Origin: Amblyornis subalaris
Lineage: Eukaryota > Chordata > Aves > Passeriformes > Ptilonorhynchidae
Reading direction: 5' to 3'
Assembly (NCBI GenBank): GCA_018881555.1
Contig: JACAXG010000002.1
Coordinates: forward strand, 24,453,786 to 24,517,785
DNA length: 64,000 bases
How positions within the stretch are numbered: the first letter of the stretch is position 1; each line of letters opens with the position of its first letter. Both the position numbers and the translations under genes were made by a program. The notes under the pieces are model-generated. The model did not search any database, was not told the DNA's origin, and worked only from the letters and a program-made list of their open reading frames with translations. Positions 55,501 to 63,830 of this stretch are shown here, one piece after another.

Positions 55501-58500
55501 TGAGACAATACTGCCTTGGTTGAGAAACTGTAGTCCAGGGACAAATAAGATCAGAAAATCTATGCTTTGGAGGAAAGGTGGTTCAGCAGTCCCTCTGAGA
55601 AGTTGTTGCTTATCACAGGCATGCTAGACAGAAAGTAAAAAATATTCTCAAGCTCCATTTCTCAACATATAAAATCAGAAAGCAATTTTTTATACTGTAT
55701 GCAGTAGGCCTCAAGTGGGCTACCTATAAATGTCTCAGTAGAAGTCAATGGGTCACTGTTGCAGTCATAATATTCATGAGAAGCATTTCTGGTTTAGAAA
55801 AAAATTAGTTTATGGTTAAAACTCCACTGTTATATATTGTAAAGGGCTGAGGACCTCAAATATTTCTCTTTTATAAAAAGTAAAATAAAAGTCTTAGAAT
55901 TTATTTGATATTGACACAATTATTGTGATTTACAGAAGGATGTACATTAAACTAGTCAGTATCAAGGACAAATACCAGCCAGAGAAACAAGAAAACCACC
56001 TAANGCTGCATGAAATAGCTTAGCAAGAATTCTTCCTTATATGGCTTCCTTGAATTCCCTGTGTACATTTCATCCATTTTTTATAGCTAAGACTGCAGTG
56101 TCATGATGAAACTTCGAGTAAGTGAAGAACATTTCAGCTTCATTTCTTAAAATCAACACAAGAGCATTAACTGACCTTCAATAGATTGATGTAACTGACA
56201 AAATGTATTAATTGATATATTTTGAAAAGTGTGTTTATTAATGAAACCTAAGAATCTGAGTTTTACTTTTAATATTAATTATTTAAGCGCTAAAAAATGC
56301 CACATTAANTGAGCTACTTTACTATAAATTTTTGCTTAAAATTTATATAAAACTAAAACAATCTAATCCTGGAAGTAATGTATATGAATTTTTTATAATA
56401 GAAATATTGCAAAAAGTACTTTCAAAGAAAAAATGCTGAATGATCTGACTATTATTAACATTATAAATCCATATATTTTGCCTAAGGAATCAGAAATTCA
56501 TGTTTGTTGCAAACAATTCTAGAAAATCCCAATGTATTTATGTGAAGGAATTTTCTATAACAAAAAAATGGGGTTTTTTCTCNTTCACAAATGGCAACAC
56601 TGAGATTGGTAGAAATTATTCCTCGTTTTAAAGTATTGTAGTGTCNAGGTGACTGTAAGTAAATTCTCAGCTGATTTGCACTCAGAACTCTGTTTGGACC
56701 AAGTTCTTTACCATAAAATATATAGACTGGTAAAAGGGTAACATATGCCAGATTTTAAAGCTAATTGGATACTAGGGTNATTAAAGGGTGTTTTCCACAC
56801 ATTTATCTATTCTATAAAATGAATTACAGTAATACTTCAGTTCACAAAAGGACAGTGTGAAATGAGTACTTTGCCTGAGAAAGACAGTAACAAACACTAA
56901 CTAAGCACTGTTTGGCACTCTCTCAATGATTTCCATAAATCAAGGCTGAACATACCTGACCTCTACCTTGCTTCTCAGAAACACAGTCTGGATGCTTCAT
57001 TGCCTCTCTCAGCTAGTGGGTTGACTAAAACTTGTTTTGAAGGCAATGATTGTTTTCTTTTTACCTCCCACAAAAATGTATCTGGCTTCACCACAACAAC
57101 CATCTGCAGCGTTTAATGTCAGGTGTCAGCAAGTGACTTGACAGGTCAAAAAGCAGTTGCTTTACAGGTGGAGACACAGGTGGGCTTTCAGAGATGTTAA
57201 GTTAAGGGGCAGTCCTTTTCCATTTCACCAACAAATTTGATTATTTAAGACACTTTATGACTTATAACCACTTTTTGGAGCCTAAATCTGTCATCCTAGA
57301 TTTTCATTCACCTTTAAGGCCACCTGATCACCCAATGGCCATCGAACGTCTTTCAGCTATTTAACCTGTGGTTTCTTACCACAAGTCTGTCATGGCATGC
57401 TGGTATGACACNGGACAAACACTGGGAGGCAAGAGACATGTCTTTTATCTTCTGAAATTCAAGTCCCTACTGACTTCCCTCTCTATCTCGCTGCTCNCCT
57501 GCATGGTTTTCCCAGTTTCCTTGTAGCTGGAAAGGTCNAAACTGAAAAAAACCCAAACCCTCCCTTCCTACAGCATGTCTGCTCTGCCTCAGGAGAGTGT
57601 CAAACAGGCCAGGGAGCCTTCTGGGAAAAAAGAAGAGTGTCACTGCTGCTTGTAAATGTCAAGAGAACTGTAAAAAAAGATCTTGAAGATCTCCATGCAA
57701 TTCATGTGATTTGTTGATGGCACAGCTGTGTAAAGCCAGAAACTAGGTCATTCACATGAAGGTCTCTGAAAGGTTTTGCTAATCATTCTCTCCCTCTAAG
57801 CCTAAAGCAGTCCCTCTGTTTATAACTGGCTGTCTTTAGAAGTCCTAGAGGCGATGCAGTATTTTGTTCTCCTTTAATGGAACCCCCCACCTCTCCATGG
57901 CACTCTTTGAGAACAGGCCACACAAACCCTGTCCCTACAAAATCTCAAGATTGTTCATTTTTCCTCCACAAAAATNTGTGTCCTCCCTCTCCCCTTTTTA
58001 AGAGTCTCTGTTTCTCAGCTACATTCTTAGGACTTCCCAGCTCTGTCTGAACCTGGGCACGTCAAGAGAGGACATAAGCCACAAGGCAGAGATAAGAAAA
58101 CACATTCAGTTCAGAAGTGTACCAGGCGAGAGTTTGTTGAGCAAAAAGTGACCTAACAAAGCTTGTAAGGCTTAGTGTGTCCTTAAATATTCTCTTCTTG
58201 ACTCTTTTCATGAATATCATTGCTTTTCATTCCTCAGATTATGTTGTCTTGCACTAGACTTCAGCAGGAAGAATGTCTGTTAAATAAGGTAGACTGACTC
58301 AATATTATGAGATGATGCTAAGTCATCATCAGTAGCTCTATCTTCTTTTTTTGGTGAGGAATTAAGTGTCTGTGTTAGAACAGATTAGCATGGAGATGTG
58401 GGAAGAGACAAAGCACAGATGTGATGGATCAGCTAAGGTACTTTATATACTAAGAACAACAATGGAAGTTCTATTTTTGAAACACTTTGGGGTTAAGCCT

Positions 58501-61500
58501 TGCTATTTGTGGACGAAAAAACCCCAATAAAACAAATGATAAGCTATTAACAATAAGATCCTTCCTCTTGCATCTCAGCCAAAAGAAGCATGGAAAATTT
58601 GAGCAACTTCTACAGCCTTCCATTGATTCTACTTTTAACATAACCTTGGTTTTAGTTCATGCATAGTAGACAGAAAATTAAAAGCTTTAATAAAACAGCC
58701 ATTAGCTCTTATGCTTTATTAAAACTATTTGCACACTCNTTGTTGCTCTTGTGAGACCTTTCAATAATAAAACCCACACTTTTAATACATAAAGGAGCAA
58801 AAACTCAGAGAAACAGAAGAATATTAGAACAGAGTTCAATGATATAGGAAAGTACCTGGATAAAAATCCCCTTGCGCAAACATGTCAATCACATAGCGAC
58901 AGAATGCGTATTGATCTAACAGAGCAAAAAGGAAAAGAAGAGTAATGAAGAAAGTAAATTAAAATGTCATTTGTATTTAACAGTGAAGATAAAGTTTGGC
59001 AGCCCAAAGACATCTCAGTAGTCTTTTCATGAGTAATCTTATTTATGTATTTGTGTTTTTTCTTGACCTTCAAGTGATTCACATGTTCAGAAAGCAGCAA
59101 TTTGTTGCCCAGATCTAATTCAAAACCTCTAGCCAAGAACTTCAGAGCTTCCAGTGTCCCAGAGCTACCAACTCTTCTTCTGGGCCAGCACTCTTCAGCT
59201 TTGCTTGACATATATCCTAACCCCGTGCACAAGTACTGTGCAAACTGCTGCCTGTCTCAAAGTCTCAAAGAATTTTCCTTATCCTTGAAGATCAATTTCA
59301 CAGACAAATGATAAAAAAATAAAAAAAAAAAGTTTTGTATCACTGTATTTTGTTAATATTGTTTTAACAGTATAATAAATATGTACATTTAGTGAATGGG
59401 AATATAAAGAGAACTCCATGTACTTACACTCCTATAGGAACGAGATTTTCCACAGAATTTTACTGTTTCACTATAGAATTATTCTCCAAACACTAATCTT
59501 TACAAATACATATGTATATATTAAATCTGTGAACATATATATATATATTAAAACTACACTATTCAGAAATTAAGGTCTCTGAATCTAAATGAAACCGATT
59601 CCAAAGGTGTTGATTGTCTATTGATTTCTCCTACACATAACCAGAGCAGGAGATCTTAATAAAAATTTCTAACATTAAGAATGGTGAGGAAAAGTTAGCA
59701 GTTGTAACTGAGTACAAAAGAATTTCAGTATTGCTGGATTCTTCAGTAGGTCAGAAAAAACAGCATCTTGCAGCAGTGGACTCTAAGGGGCATTAGCTTT
59801 GAAAGCTAATGTTGATATCTAAATGCCAAATCTGGTTAGCTAAGTTAGTTCCCAACTGTCCTTGAGTGAAGCATATTCATCCATCAGTCCAAGACTCTTC
59901 NAGCACAGTTCCCATCCTATAGAAGTTACATCTCTTCCTCTCTCCACTTCCTGTTGCCTCTCTGTCCTACTCACTTGCAAAGCCACTTGCTTTCTCTTTG
60001 CCAACTTCAAAGTAAAATTATGCCGACTTTGGAATATTTAAAGTTTTTAAAATGGCATTGCTGATATATTGAAATGCAAAATGCCATTCCCAAGTGTGTG
60101 ACACTCATTATATGATTTCCTTTCACACATAGTTCACTGATACATCAAAATCAGTTGATGCTGAGGCATTTATGTGATTGCTGCTATTAGCAGTCCTTGG
60201 ATGGAGAACTGCATCTTTCAAGTCATTATTTCCTATGCAGATGTAGAAATTAGGAAAAGGTTTACCAGCTCAACAAATATCCAAACACTTTTTCTAGTTG
60301 ATAGAAGCCTATGCAGCTATTTTGTGTTACTGAGATGGCATGGGTAATACTAGTCAGTGTTGTAGAGCCTGGGGCAAAACTTTCAGAATGTACACAGGGC
60401 TGTGGCTGTAAACGCTNCCTTTAAAACCTCTAATGAATATTCATAATAATTTTTACTTTCATATTTAGGAATTCAAATTTAACATTCTGGTTGACTTCCA
60501 ACTTTGCATTCTATCCTTCAGGCTGCAATATCTGCCCTAAGTCTATACGATAATTTAAAAAAAATAAGTAACAGCATATGTGTGAGAAAACAAGTATGTA
60601 TAGATCTGTGTTCTTAAACCCACCTGAACACAGTTGCAAATAGGGCCTCAGTGAGGATTAATAAATAAAATGGAGCAATGCCAATTCTTTAGCCCAGAAA
60701 GCAAATGACAGGCTGAAGTTCTTGCAGCAAAAGCTGTTTTCCTTACCTCTCTTTTGCTAAAACAAGCTGCCTTTATCCATGCTGCCTGCTGGGAAGATCC
60801 CCTGGACCATTTGGGGGCATTGTACAAAAGACTGGTAGATGACATGAGGCAAAAGTATGGCAGGGAACAATACACTATATGGACAATCACAGGACAGAGC
60901 ACAAGCTTGTGCTGGTTGTATTTGAGCTATTATATAGACATAGCCTGAGGCCCTAGAATCACACCNTTTCATTGATATTAAAATAATGCATTCTTTAAAC
61001 ATAGTAGTATAGACCAGGAATAAAACAGACCGTGTTGTTGATTACGTTTTTCTTTTTTGTTGTTGTTGGGTGTTTTTGTGGGTTTGTTTTGTTTTGTGGA
61101 AATGTAATTTGAATAAACTTTAAAAAAACCCCTTAATTTTTGTATTACCTTGACTTATTTTGTATTACCCTTGATTGTACCTGAGAAAAAAGATTTTGTA
61201 TTCATTTTCTCCTTATAGTATTTCTTTAGCAACTCAACACAAAAAACTGGGATTTATAAAACAAATTGAAGGCAGAATGTATAGCACTGAATAACAAAAA
61301 TATCATTTCTATATGAAACAGCAAGGTGCATTATACCATCCCATTTAAGTTCATAGGAATGCTACCAATCAGCAAAGGTTGAAATCTAAGGAATTTTAAA
61401 TGAATATGATTTTTCAAGTGTCTCTTCATGGCTAAAAATCCATTTTAATTTAAACTCCCTCATTAAAAGGGGAATTTCACACTATGGCTTTCACCTTAAA

Positions 61501-63830
61501 ACTCTGTAATGGTGGCACAAATATTCACCTAAGTACTAATAAATCATGTCAAAGTTTGGGACTATATTTTTAATGATAAAAATACTCATAGATATTACTG
61601 TCGTTGGACTTCATATGATTTACCCGGCGAGATGACCTATCTTTTTTAATTTTGAGTACTAAATGATGCAATAGCAGGGAAATCACAACACCTCTTCTGT
61701 GATCACTGCTATATTTTTTACATTGTTTCAGATAAGCTGGCAGAACTACTCCCTTGAGCAAGCGAAAGTAAAGATTGCAGGATCAGGAAATCTCAGCGAA
61801 ACTGCATTGACTTTAAAATTACGTTCACCTTGNGTCACCGTGGGACTGAAATACAGAAATGAAATTTCTGAGAGTATCCAGCTGGACAGCAGTGGTTTAT
61901 GGTGGAAAAAGGAAGCACAACAGTAGGAAATGCAGCTTTCATTGGATGTGTGTAGCCCTATCTCCAGCGATAAGGGCAGTTGAAGAGGCTCCTTCCTTCC
62001 ACCACTCCAGCTGCTCATTCTCACTTTCACCTGCTGGGATTCCATGCACAGTCACTGGGGTCACACTCTAAAACAGACTTACAAATTGATCTGTTAATGT
62101 TTGATGTCAAGATGGATCATTTTGGTAATATTTATCAGCTAAAGGTGGTGGTAGGAATCCCACNAAAACCAAATCAACAAACAGAAAACCACCACTACTT
62201 TCTATTGGTCTCTCTAATCTTTGATCCCTACTTAAAATATTTTGCTGTCGGGGAGTAAAGTGCCTCATCTACACACCATTTCTTTTTGAGAGCTTTATCC
62301 TGAACAGTATGGAATGGACCCCACTGTGCACTGAAACTGCCAGAGCAAACAAAAAATTGAAAGATATTTTCACCTCCCAAGGGAACAGAACAATTTGCTG
62401 AACTTTCTCCTTGGTCACAGCAATCAGTGTGATAGATGCTGCTTTGATTTCATGCCTCAAAGGTCCCAATATTTTAAGTAAAAGACAAAATTAACTAGAA
62501 TACAAATAAATGTTAAAAAATACTAGTTCAGCACACTATGTATGTCAGAAAGTGGGCTATGTCTCAAACTCTCTGTTTTCCAGAAGAGTGTAATTTAGGC
62601 AACTCCTAAGGGGTCCAGAGCGATGGTTATAAAAGCCTGAGAGAATCTGCTCAGGCAGATTCAGCTATCCAGGCAGGGATGGCTTCTTTGATGTTCAGGC
62701 ACAACGATTTATCTGTGGTTAACAGCTGNCAGGATCAGATAGGTGCACCATGCAACGCTGAGCTGCCTCTATCAATGTCGGAATAATCCTGTGCCTGTAG
62801 TGTGGCAGTTCATACAGAAAGCCAGATCCTGCTGCCTTCATTTGTACAAAATTGTGCTTAGTGCCATGGAAGTGCCACAGGGAAATCAGGGAACCGGTCA
62901 GTGCAGCCTGGGAGTAGAAGAACCCAGGCTTAATCTGACAAAGGGGAGNAGATGGTTAACACCTTGTTAACTATACAGCATTGATCCATGTTGATTCTTT
63001 GTTTTATCGCTTAATTTCTTCCTTTCACTAGAGTAATAATATTTCTTCATTTTTTAGGAGAAATTTGGAAGCTGTTCACATTAAATTACAACAGGCAATT
63101 GTTGTAATTTTGCATATTGTCACTATGTTGTGCAATACCTGACAACCTGACAGTGCCTCATACAATATGATGTTAGATAAATTACTACATTACCTTTTCT
63201 CTGTTGTTACTTTCCTTATGGTTACAGACAACATATACAGATGTAGAAACAAACCAAAATTCACAATAGGTCATTGGAGAGTCTGTATTTTCCAAAATGA
63301 CTCTGCTAGCAATCTACTACACAAGATACTAGTGAGCAAGTCCATGAAGTCTCAGACCTATCTCAAAATAAATTGGTCCTTGGTAAAGAAGGATTTAAAT
63401 TAAAATTAATCTTTAGCCATGACAAACTGCTAGAACTTTCTGATTATATGCATTAAACTTATTTTATTTTCTATGGTCTCATCCTAGCATGTGAGGTTCG
63501 TGTGGAATTTATTTGTACTGCACTTTTGTTTTTCATGGGTGGAGTTTGGTCCTTGACAGCTTTAACTCCATTCTCTCTCTTTCTTCCCTACTACCTTTTT
63601 AGGATCTTCATCTGTTTCCTCTTCATTTTGTTTACCTTTCTTGTCCGATTTAGTTACAGTCTGAAGAGCTTTCTCCTCCTTAACTTTCGTTTTGGCCTTT
63701 ATTAGCCCAGTTTCTGTTGTTTTAATCTCTGCCTGCTTGACCTTCTCTGCTGTCTTTGCTTCTCCTTTTCCATCCTTCACTTCCTTTTTAACTTTTGCTT
63801 CCACTTTAGTGCTCTTTACTTTCTTCTCCT
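4554..63830 (-). CDS. TRDN: Triadin, internal part of a spliced coding region (join of small exons)
   Basis: Triadin is a single-pass protein of the junctional sarcoplasmic reticulum in striated muscle. Its long Lys/Glu-rich luminal tail binds calsequestrin and the ryanodine receptor. Seen here: eight well-supported minus-strand exons with AG acceptors and GT donors (one GC), in 5'-to-3' order 63636-63830, 58856-58915, 39439-39510, 29250-29285, 28094-28156, 27195-27257, 7854-7889 and 4554-4607. They total 193 codons, or 201 with the candidate at 37408-37431. All are phase 1 at both ends, and every split codon joins to a sense codon. Identity rests on the QYAFCRY motif exon, which in mammalian triadin also directly follows a Lys-rich segment. 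The other exons are recognised by position, phase, splice signals and Lys/Glu/Ala/Pro-rich composition. The N-terminal cytoplasmic and membrane exons should lie to the right and the C-terminal exon to the left; neither is in the window. Junctin/ASPH also has Lys/Glu-rich exons but lacks the QYAFCRY segment. Confidence 0.92.
4608..7853 (-). other. TRDN: Triadin intron (3.2 kb)
   Basis: Intron between exons 7854-7889 and 4554-4607. It contains a minus-strand CR1 3' fragment at 6563-6890. A stretch at 5080-5452 is open for about 110 codons on both strands, but neither translation looks like a known family. Nothing else is seen. Confidence 0.65.
6563..6890 (-). mobile_element. CR1 LINE, 3' fragment
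   Basis: Typical CR1 3' end in reverse orientation. The left edge reads aatcatagaatgg, a remnant of the terminal octamer, followed by the familiar gttggaagggaccttaaagg. Read on the minus strand it encodes the end of the CR1 second open reading frame ([18 protein letters not shown] and following residues), then the 3' UTR. It is 5'-truncated, as most CR1 copies are. It lies in an intron in the same orientation as TRDN. Confidence 0.93.
7854..7889 (-). CDS. TRDN: Triadin cassette exon [11 protein letters not shown] (36 bp)
   Basis: Minus-strand exon of 12 codons encoding [11 protein letters not shown] between split codons (Asp at the start, Lys at the end). The acceptor consists of an uninterrupted T14 run followed by atttacag. 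The donor is AAA/GTAAGA. Phase is 1 at both ends. The AAVSK string also occurs in mammalian triadin, but there it lies before the QYAFCRY motif, so this is a shared repeat-like motif rather than the same exon. The long homopolymer acceptor tract could vary in length between individuals. Confidence 0.85.
14475..15085 (+). mobile_element. CR1 LINE, 5'-truncated
   Basis: Plus-strand CR1 beginning in the late part of the second open reading frame (residues like [10 protein letters not shown], then [16 protein letters not shown] and [18 protein letters not shown]), running through the C-terminus ([20 protein letters not shown]) into the 3' UTR. It ends near ggttggactcaataaactt and a degraded octamer. 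In-frame stops (tag at 14537-14539) and a T-rich insertion near 14886-14899 show it is dead. Confidence 0.93.
18135..18630 (-). mobile_element. Ancient CR1 copy (degraded), reverse strand
   Basis: Highly diverged, but the landmarks of an old CR1 3' half are in the right order on the reverse strand: ggttatctagtctgacac at the 3' end, then ctaattttcagtctgga with gttagcttcagatccc, then aggtacttagtatcc with aagtcacc, then tctccaatttggacat and ttatacagagg. The age implies an insertion that predates the younger CR1 copies here. The boundaries are approximate. Confidence 0.6.
18790..19076 (+). mobile_element. Ancient CR1 copy (degraded), plus strand
   Basis: Diverged plus-strand CR1-type 3' end. It contains aagggaaaatttaggcagac, cttcttaactgtgag, a gtagaataatctt block and the terminal gattagatgacctactagg followed by tcatttccatctcc. 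It is oriented opposite to the old copy at 18135-18630, with the two 3' ends pointing outward. The boundaries are approximate. Confidence 0.6.
19934..20458 (+). mobile_element. Avian endogenous-retrovirus LTR (solo, diverged)
   Basis: Matches from memory a common avian LTR: the start tactgggtttggctggg and gttaattttcttcctagcag, the middle gggagaggacacagctggg and acagctgaacc, the TATA-like region catgctcgacaataaaa, the polyadenylation region tttattaagctgtctttg followed by tctcaacccatgagttttct, and the end near ggccagggtcaacaca. The middle appears shortened and no internal retroviral genes flank it, so it is a solo LTR. I could not define a clean target-site duplication, so the ends are approximate. 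Confidence 0.65.
20639..20656 (-). CDS. TRDN: Candidate triadin micro-exon (18 bp, 6 codons)
   Basis: A possible minus-strand micro-exon encoding (D)QVRKE plus one trailing G, with donor AAG/GTAAAA and acceptor tccttgtggcttattag. It is phase 1 at both ends and would join its neighbours in frame as Asp-Gln-Val-Arg-Lys-Glu-Asp. Against it: it is very short, it lies in the middle of a 19-kb intron beside an LTR, and sites of this quality are expected by chance in long introns. Treat as a lead only. Confidence 0.25.
22225..23162 (+). mobile_element. CR1 LINE, 5'-truncated (about 0.94 kb)
   Basis: Plus-strand CR1 starting around the reverse-transcriptase catalytic region (a frame reading [13 protein letters not shown] is recognisable), with a 178-codon open frame at 22547-23083 covering the C-terminal part ([20 protein letters not shown], then [20 protein letters not shown], then [18 protein letters not shown]). 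It ends in the 3' UTR with a terminal octamer remnant, attctatgattg. It has stops and frameshifts upstream of 22547 and is inactive. Confidence 0.95.
24531..24600. repeat. (GA)n microsatellite
   Basis: A purine tract: gaaagagaga, a G-rich interruption, then about 15 uninterrupted GA units at 24551-24579 and a degraded continuation. It is likely length-variable. Confidence 0.95.
26935..27068. repeat. AT-rich low-complexity tract
   Basis: Runs of TATA, ATAT and GATA/TATC-like units (for example 27013-27022 and 27047-27068), about 130 bp upstream (plus-strand left) of the exon at 27195-27257, so it lies inside the intron after that exon. Confidence 0.85.
27195..27257 (-). CDS. TRDN: Triadin cassette exon, [16 protein letters not shown] (63 bp)
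   Basis: Minus-strand exon of 21 codons containing [16 protein letters not shown]. The acceptor is ctttctttaattaaatcttag and the donor CAG/GTAAGA, close to the full consensus. Phase is 1 at both ends. It lies 836 bp downstream of the previous exon and is followed by a ~19.3-kb intron. The AVPEIKK ending resembles the endings of the exons at 29250 (VVPREVK) and 7854 (AVSKELK), which suggests the exons arose by internal duplication, as the low-complexity tail of triadin in general implies. Confidence 0.88.
27258..28093 (-). other. TRDN: Triadin intron (0.84 kb)
   Basis: Intron between exons 28094-28156 and 27195-27257. AT-rich unique sequence; no element seen. Confidence 0.8.
28094..28156 (-). 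CDS. TRDN: Triadin cassette exon, Lys/Glu/Thr-rich (63 bp)
   Basis: Minus-strand exon of 21 codons encoding [16 protein letters not shown] and a Thr/Lys tail: a classic KEKE-type luminal segment. The acceptor is tttgatttccttttttag and the donor AAG/GTATGG. Phase is 1 at both ends. The acceptor is followed directly by AGAG, so a second AG two bases in could be used, but that would shift the phase to 0 and is incompatible with the neighbouring exons. Same length as the next exon (27195-27257). Confidence 0.88.
28157..29249 (-). other. TRDN: Triadin intron (1.1 kb)
   Basis: Intron between exons 29250-29285 and 28094-28156. It holds a GTAT microsatellite at 28214-28242 and a Lys-rich open stretch at 28977-29050 with splice-like edges but the wrong phase (see findings). 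Confidence 0.75.
28214..28242. repeat. (GTAT)n microsatellite
   Basis: About six GTAT units followed by ATATAC, 58 bp from the acceptor side of exon 28094-28156. Confidence 0.95.
29250..29285 (-). CDS. TRDN: Triadin cassette exon [11 protein letters not shown] (36 bp)
   Basis: Minus-strand exon of 12 codons encoding [11 protein letters not shown] between split codons. The acceptor is good (gtatgtatttttctatgcag) and the donor is AAA/GTAAGT, a perfect intron-side consensus. Phase is 1 at both ends; the terminal A joins AG of the next exon to give Lys. It is the first of three exons clustered within 2.1 kb. It resembles the 36-bp exon at 7854-7889 in length, phase, terminal A and the V-x-x-E-V/L-K ending, which suggests duplication of a small exon. 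Confidence 0.85.
34511..34550. repeat. (ATT)n microsatellite
   Basis: About 13 uninterrupted ATT/TTA trinucleotide units, intronic. Confidence 0.97.
37408..37431 (-). CDS. TRDN: Candidate triadin micro-exon (24 bp, 8 codons)
   Basis: A possible minus-strand micro-exon encoding (E)ETSSGKK plus one trailing G. The donor is good (AAG/GTAAAA); the acceptor (gctcagcctttgacag) has only a short pyrimidine tract. It is phase 1 at both ends, so it would join the upstream exon ending in G (giving Glu) and the downstream exon starting AA (giving Glu) without disturbing the frame. Ser/Gly/Lys composition fits triadin linker exons, but eight codons are too few for a homology argument. It could be a chance pair of splice-like sites. 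Confidence 0.45.
39439..39510 (-). CDS. TRDN: Triadin exon, Pro-rich segment, ends at a GC splice donor (72 bp, 24 codons)
   Basis: Minus-strand exon encoding [16 protein letters not shown] and then a Pro-Ala-Ala-Ile-Glu tail. It follows the QYAFCRY exon as the segment with several prolines does in mammalian triadin; similarity to the mammalian sequence here is weak but positional. The acceptor is strong (tgtatatttctgtgcag). The donor is GAAG/GCAAGT, a GC rather than GT donor, but otherwise an exact fit to the extended consensus that GC-AG introns usually show. The only nearby GT (inside gcaagttt) would end the exon in phase 2 and break the frame. Phase is 1 at both ends with the GC donor. 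The exon lies 19.3 kb downstream of the QYAFCRY exon. Confidence 0.87.
44934..45010 (-). mobile_element. CR1 3'-terminal fragment (short)
   Basis: gaatcacagaaaggttagtg followed by ttggaagggaccttgaaaat is the reverse-strand CR1 3' end with its octamer remnant. Only about 75 bp are recognisable before similarity fades, so this is an extreme 5' truncation. Confidence 0.75.
47982..48691 (+). mobile_element. Solo LTR of an avian endogenous retrovirus with 5-bp target-site duplication
   Basis: A 710-bp unit starting tgtcctgggtt and ending aaaccagcaca (TG...CA ends), flanked on both sides by GGAAG (47977-47981 and 48692-48696). It has an LTR layout: an upstream region with a tandem duplication, a TATA-like cataaaacaa near 48350, a transcribed GC-richer region and an ATTAAA polyadenylation signal at 48604-48609. 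No retroviral genes flank it, so it is a recombination-derived solo LTR. A 5-bp duplication fits ERVL-type or some other retroviral families; I cannot assign the family with certainty. Confidence 0.85.
48111..48193 (+). repeat. Two-copy tandem duplication (43-bp period) inside the LTR
   Basis: ttatctgatctcacgtaatg and ttatctgatctcagctaatg each begin a 40-base near-identical copy (48111-48150 and 48154-48193) ending in cattagcaccacccagc; three bases separate them. The two differ only at the acgt/agct position. Duplicated blocks in this part of an LTR (U3) are typical of enhancer repeats. Confidence 0.9.
50556..51955 (-). mobile_element. Internally deleted CR1 LINE: endonuclease end plus 3' end, reverse transcriptase core missing
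   Basis: Read on the minus strand, 51950-51498 is open for 150 codons and encodes the late part of the CR1 endonuclease ([20 protein letters not shown], then [20 protein letters not shown], then [11 protein letters not shown] with the SDH motif). Translated pieces continue through the Lys-rich linker ([28 protein letters not shown]). At about 51083-51115 the sequence jumps to the C-terminal RT block ([32 protein letters not shown]) and then the 3' UTR ending near caccgaacaggtgagg. The catalytic RT domain between these blocks is absent. No terminal octamer is clearly preserved. Confidence 0.88.
58856..58915 (-). CDS. TRDN: Triadin exon with the conserved QYAFCRY motif (60 bp, 20 codons)
   Basis: This exon identifies the gene. 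It encodes [17 protein letters not shown], matching the unique non-repetitive luminal segment of mammalian triadin (QYAFCRYMIDIFVHGD). The Cys in FCRY corresponds to the cysteine reported to take part in inter-chain disulfides in mammalian skeletal triadin (established knowledge, from memory). The acceptor has a near-perfect pyrimidine tract (cttttcctttttgctctgttag) and the donor is CAG/GTACTT. Phase is 1 at both ends: the first AT completes GAT (Asp) with the last G of the upstream exon, and the last G joins GA of the next exon to make Gly, as in mammals where Pro-Gly follows. No length change or broken residue is seen. Confidence 0.96.
58916..63635 (-). other. TRDN: Triadin intron (4.7 kb)
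   Basis: Intron between the 195-bp exon and the QYAFCRY exon. The first 72 bases after the donor stay open in the exon frame (63565-63636). A short TA run lies at 59538-59550 and a T/G-rich tract at 61050-61105. I see no other gene or repeat family. Confidence 0.75.
63463..63468 (-). promoter_or_regulatory. Possible intronic polyadenylation signal (AATAAA on the minus strand)
   Basis: AATAAA on the minus strand, about 95 bases downstream of the in-frame stop (63562-63564) that would be reached if the donor at 63636 is not used. It could end a truncated transcript. The hexamer is common in AT-rich introns, so this is weak on its own. Confidence 0.25.
63636..63830 (-). CDS. TRDN: Triadin exon, long KEKE luminal exon (195 bp, 65 codons)
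   Basis: Minus-strand exon encoding a charged luminal segment with stretches such as [19 protein letters not shown], close to the mammalian triadin KEKE region just before the QYAFCRY motif. In mammals this region is implicated in calsequestrin and ryanodine-receptor binding. The acceptor is strong: a pyrimidine tract ending tttattacctgcag, with the exon starting at 63830 by completing a split codon (AG). The chosen donor is AAG/GTAAAC at 63636/63635. It leaves a single G, which joins the AT of the next exon to make Asp, giving SDKK-DQYAF where human has HEQK-DQYAF. A second possible donor, AAG/GTAGTA at 63595/63594, would end in phase 0 and throw the next exon out of frame, so I did not choose it. 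The open frame continues past the donor to a stop at 63562-63564 (see findings). Confidence 0.93.

Larger units (their letters stand above)
39511..58855 (-). other. TRDN: Triadin intron (19.3 kb)
   Basis: Long intron between the QYAFCRY exon and the Pro-rich exon. Content: a short CR1 tail at 44934-45010, an LTR at 47982-48691 and a rearranged CR1 at 50556-51955. There are short AT-rich tracts near 42965-43011 and 44835-44890 and a pyrimidine tract at 41175-41200. In 39511-44930, 45011-47976, 48697-50555 and 51956-58855 I see no gene or element. Confidence 0.65.

Noticed and set aside
63595..63635. Longer version of the 195-bp exon using the AAG/GTAGTA donor at 63595
   Set aside because: It would end in phase 0, and the next exon needs a single G to make Asp, so the QYAFCRY frame would be lost. 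The donor at 63636 keeps the frame and matches the mammalian junction.
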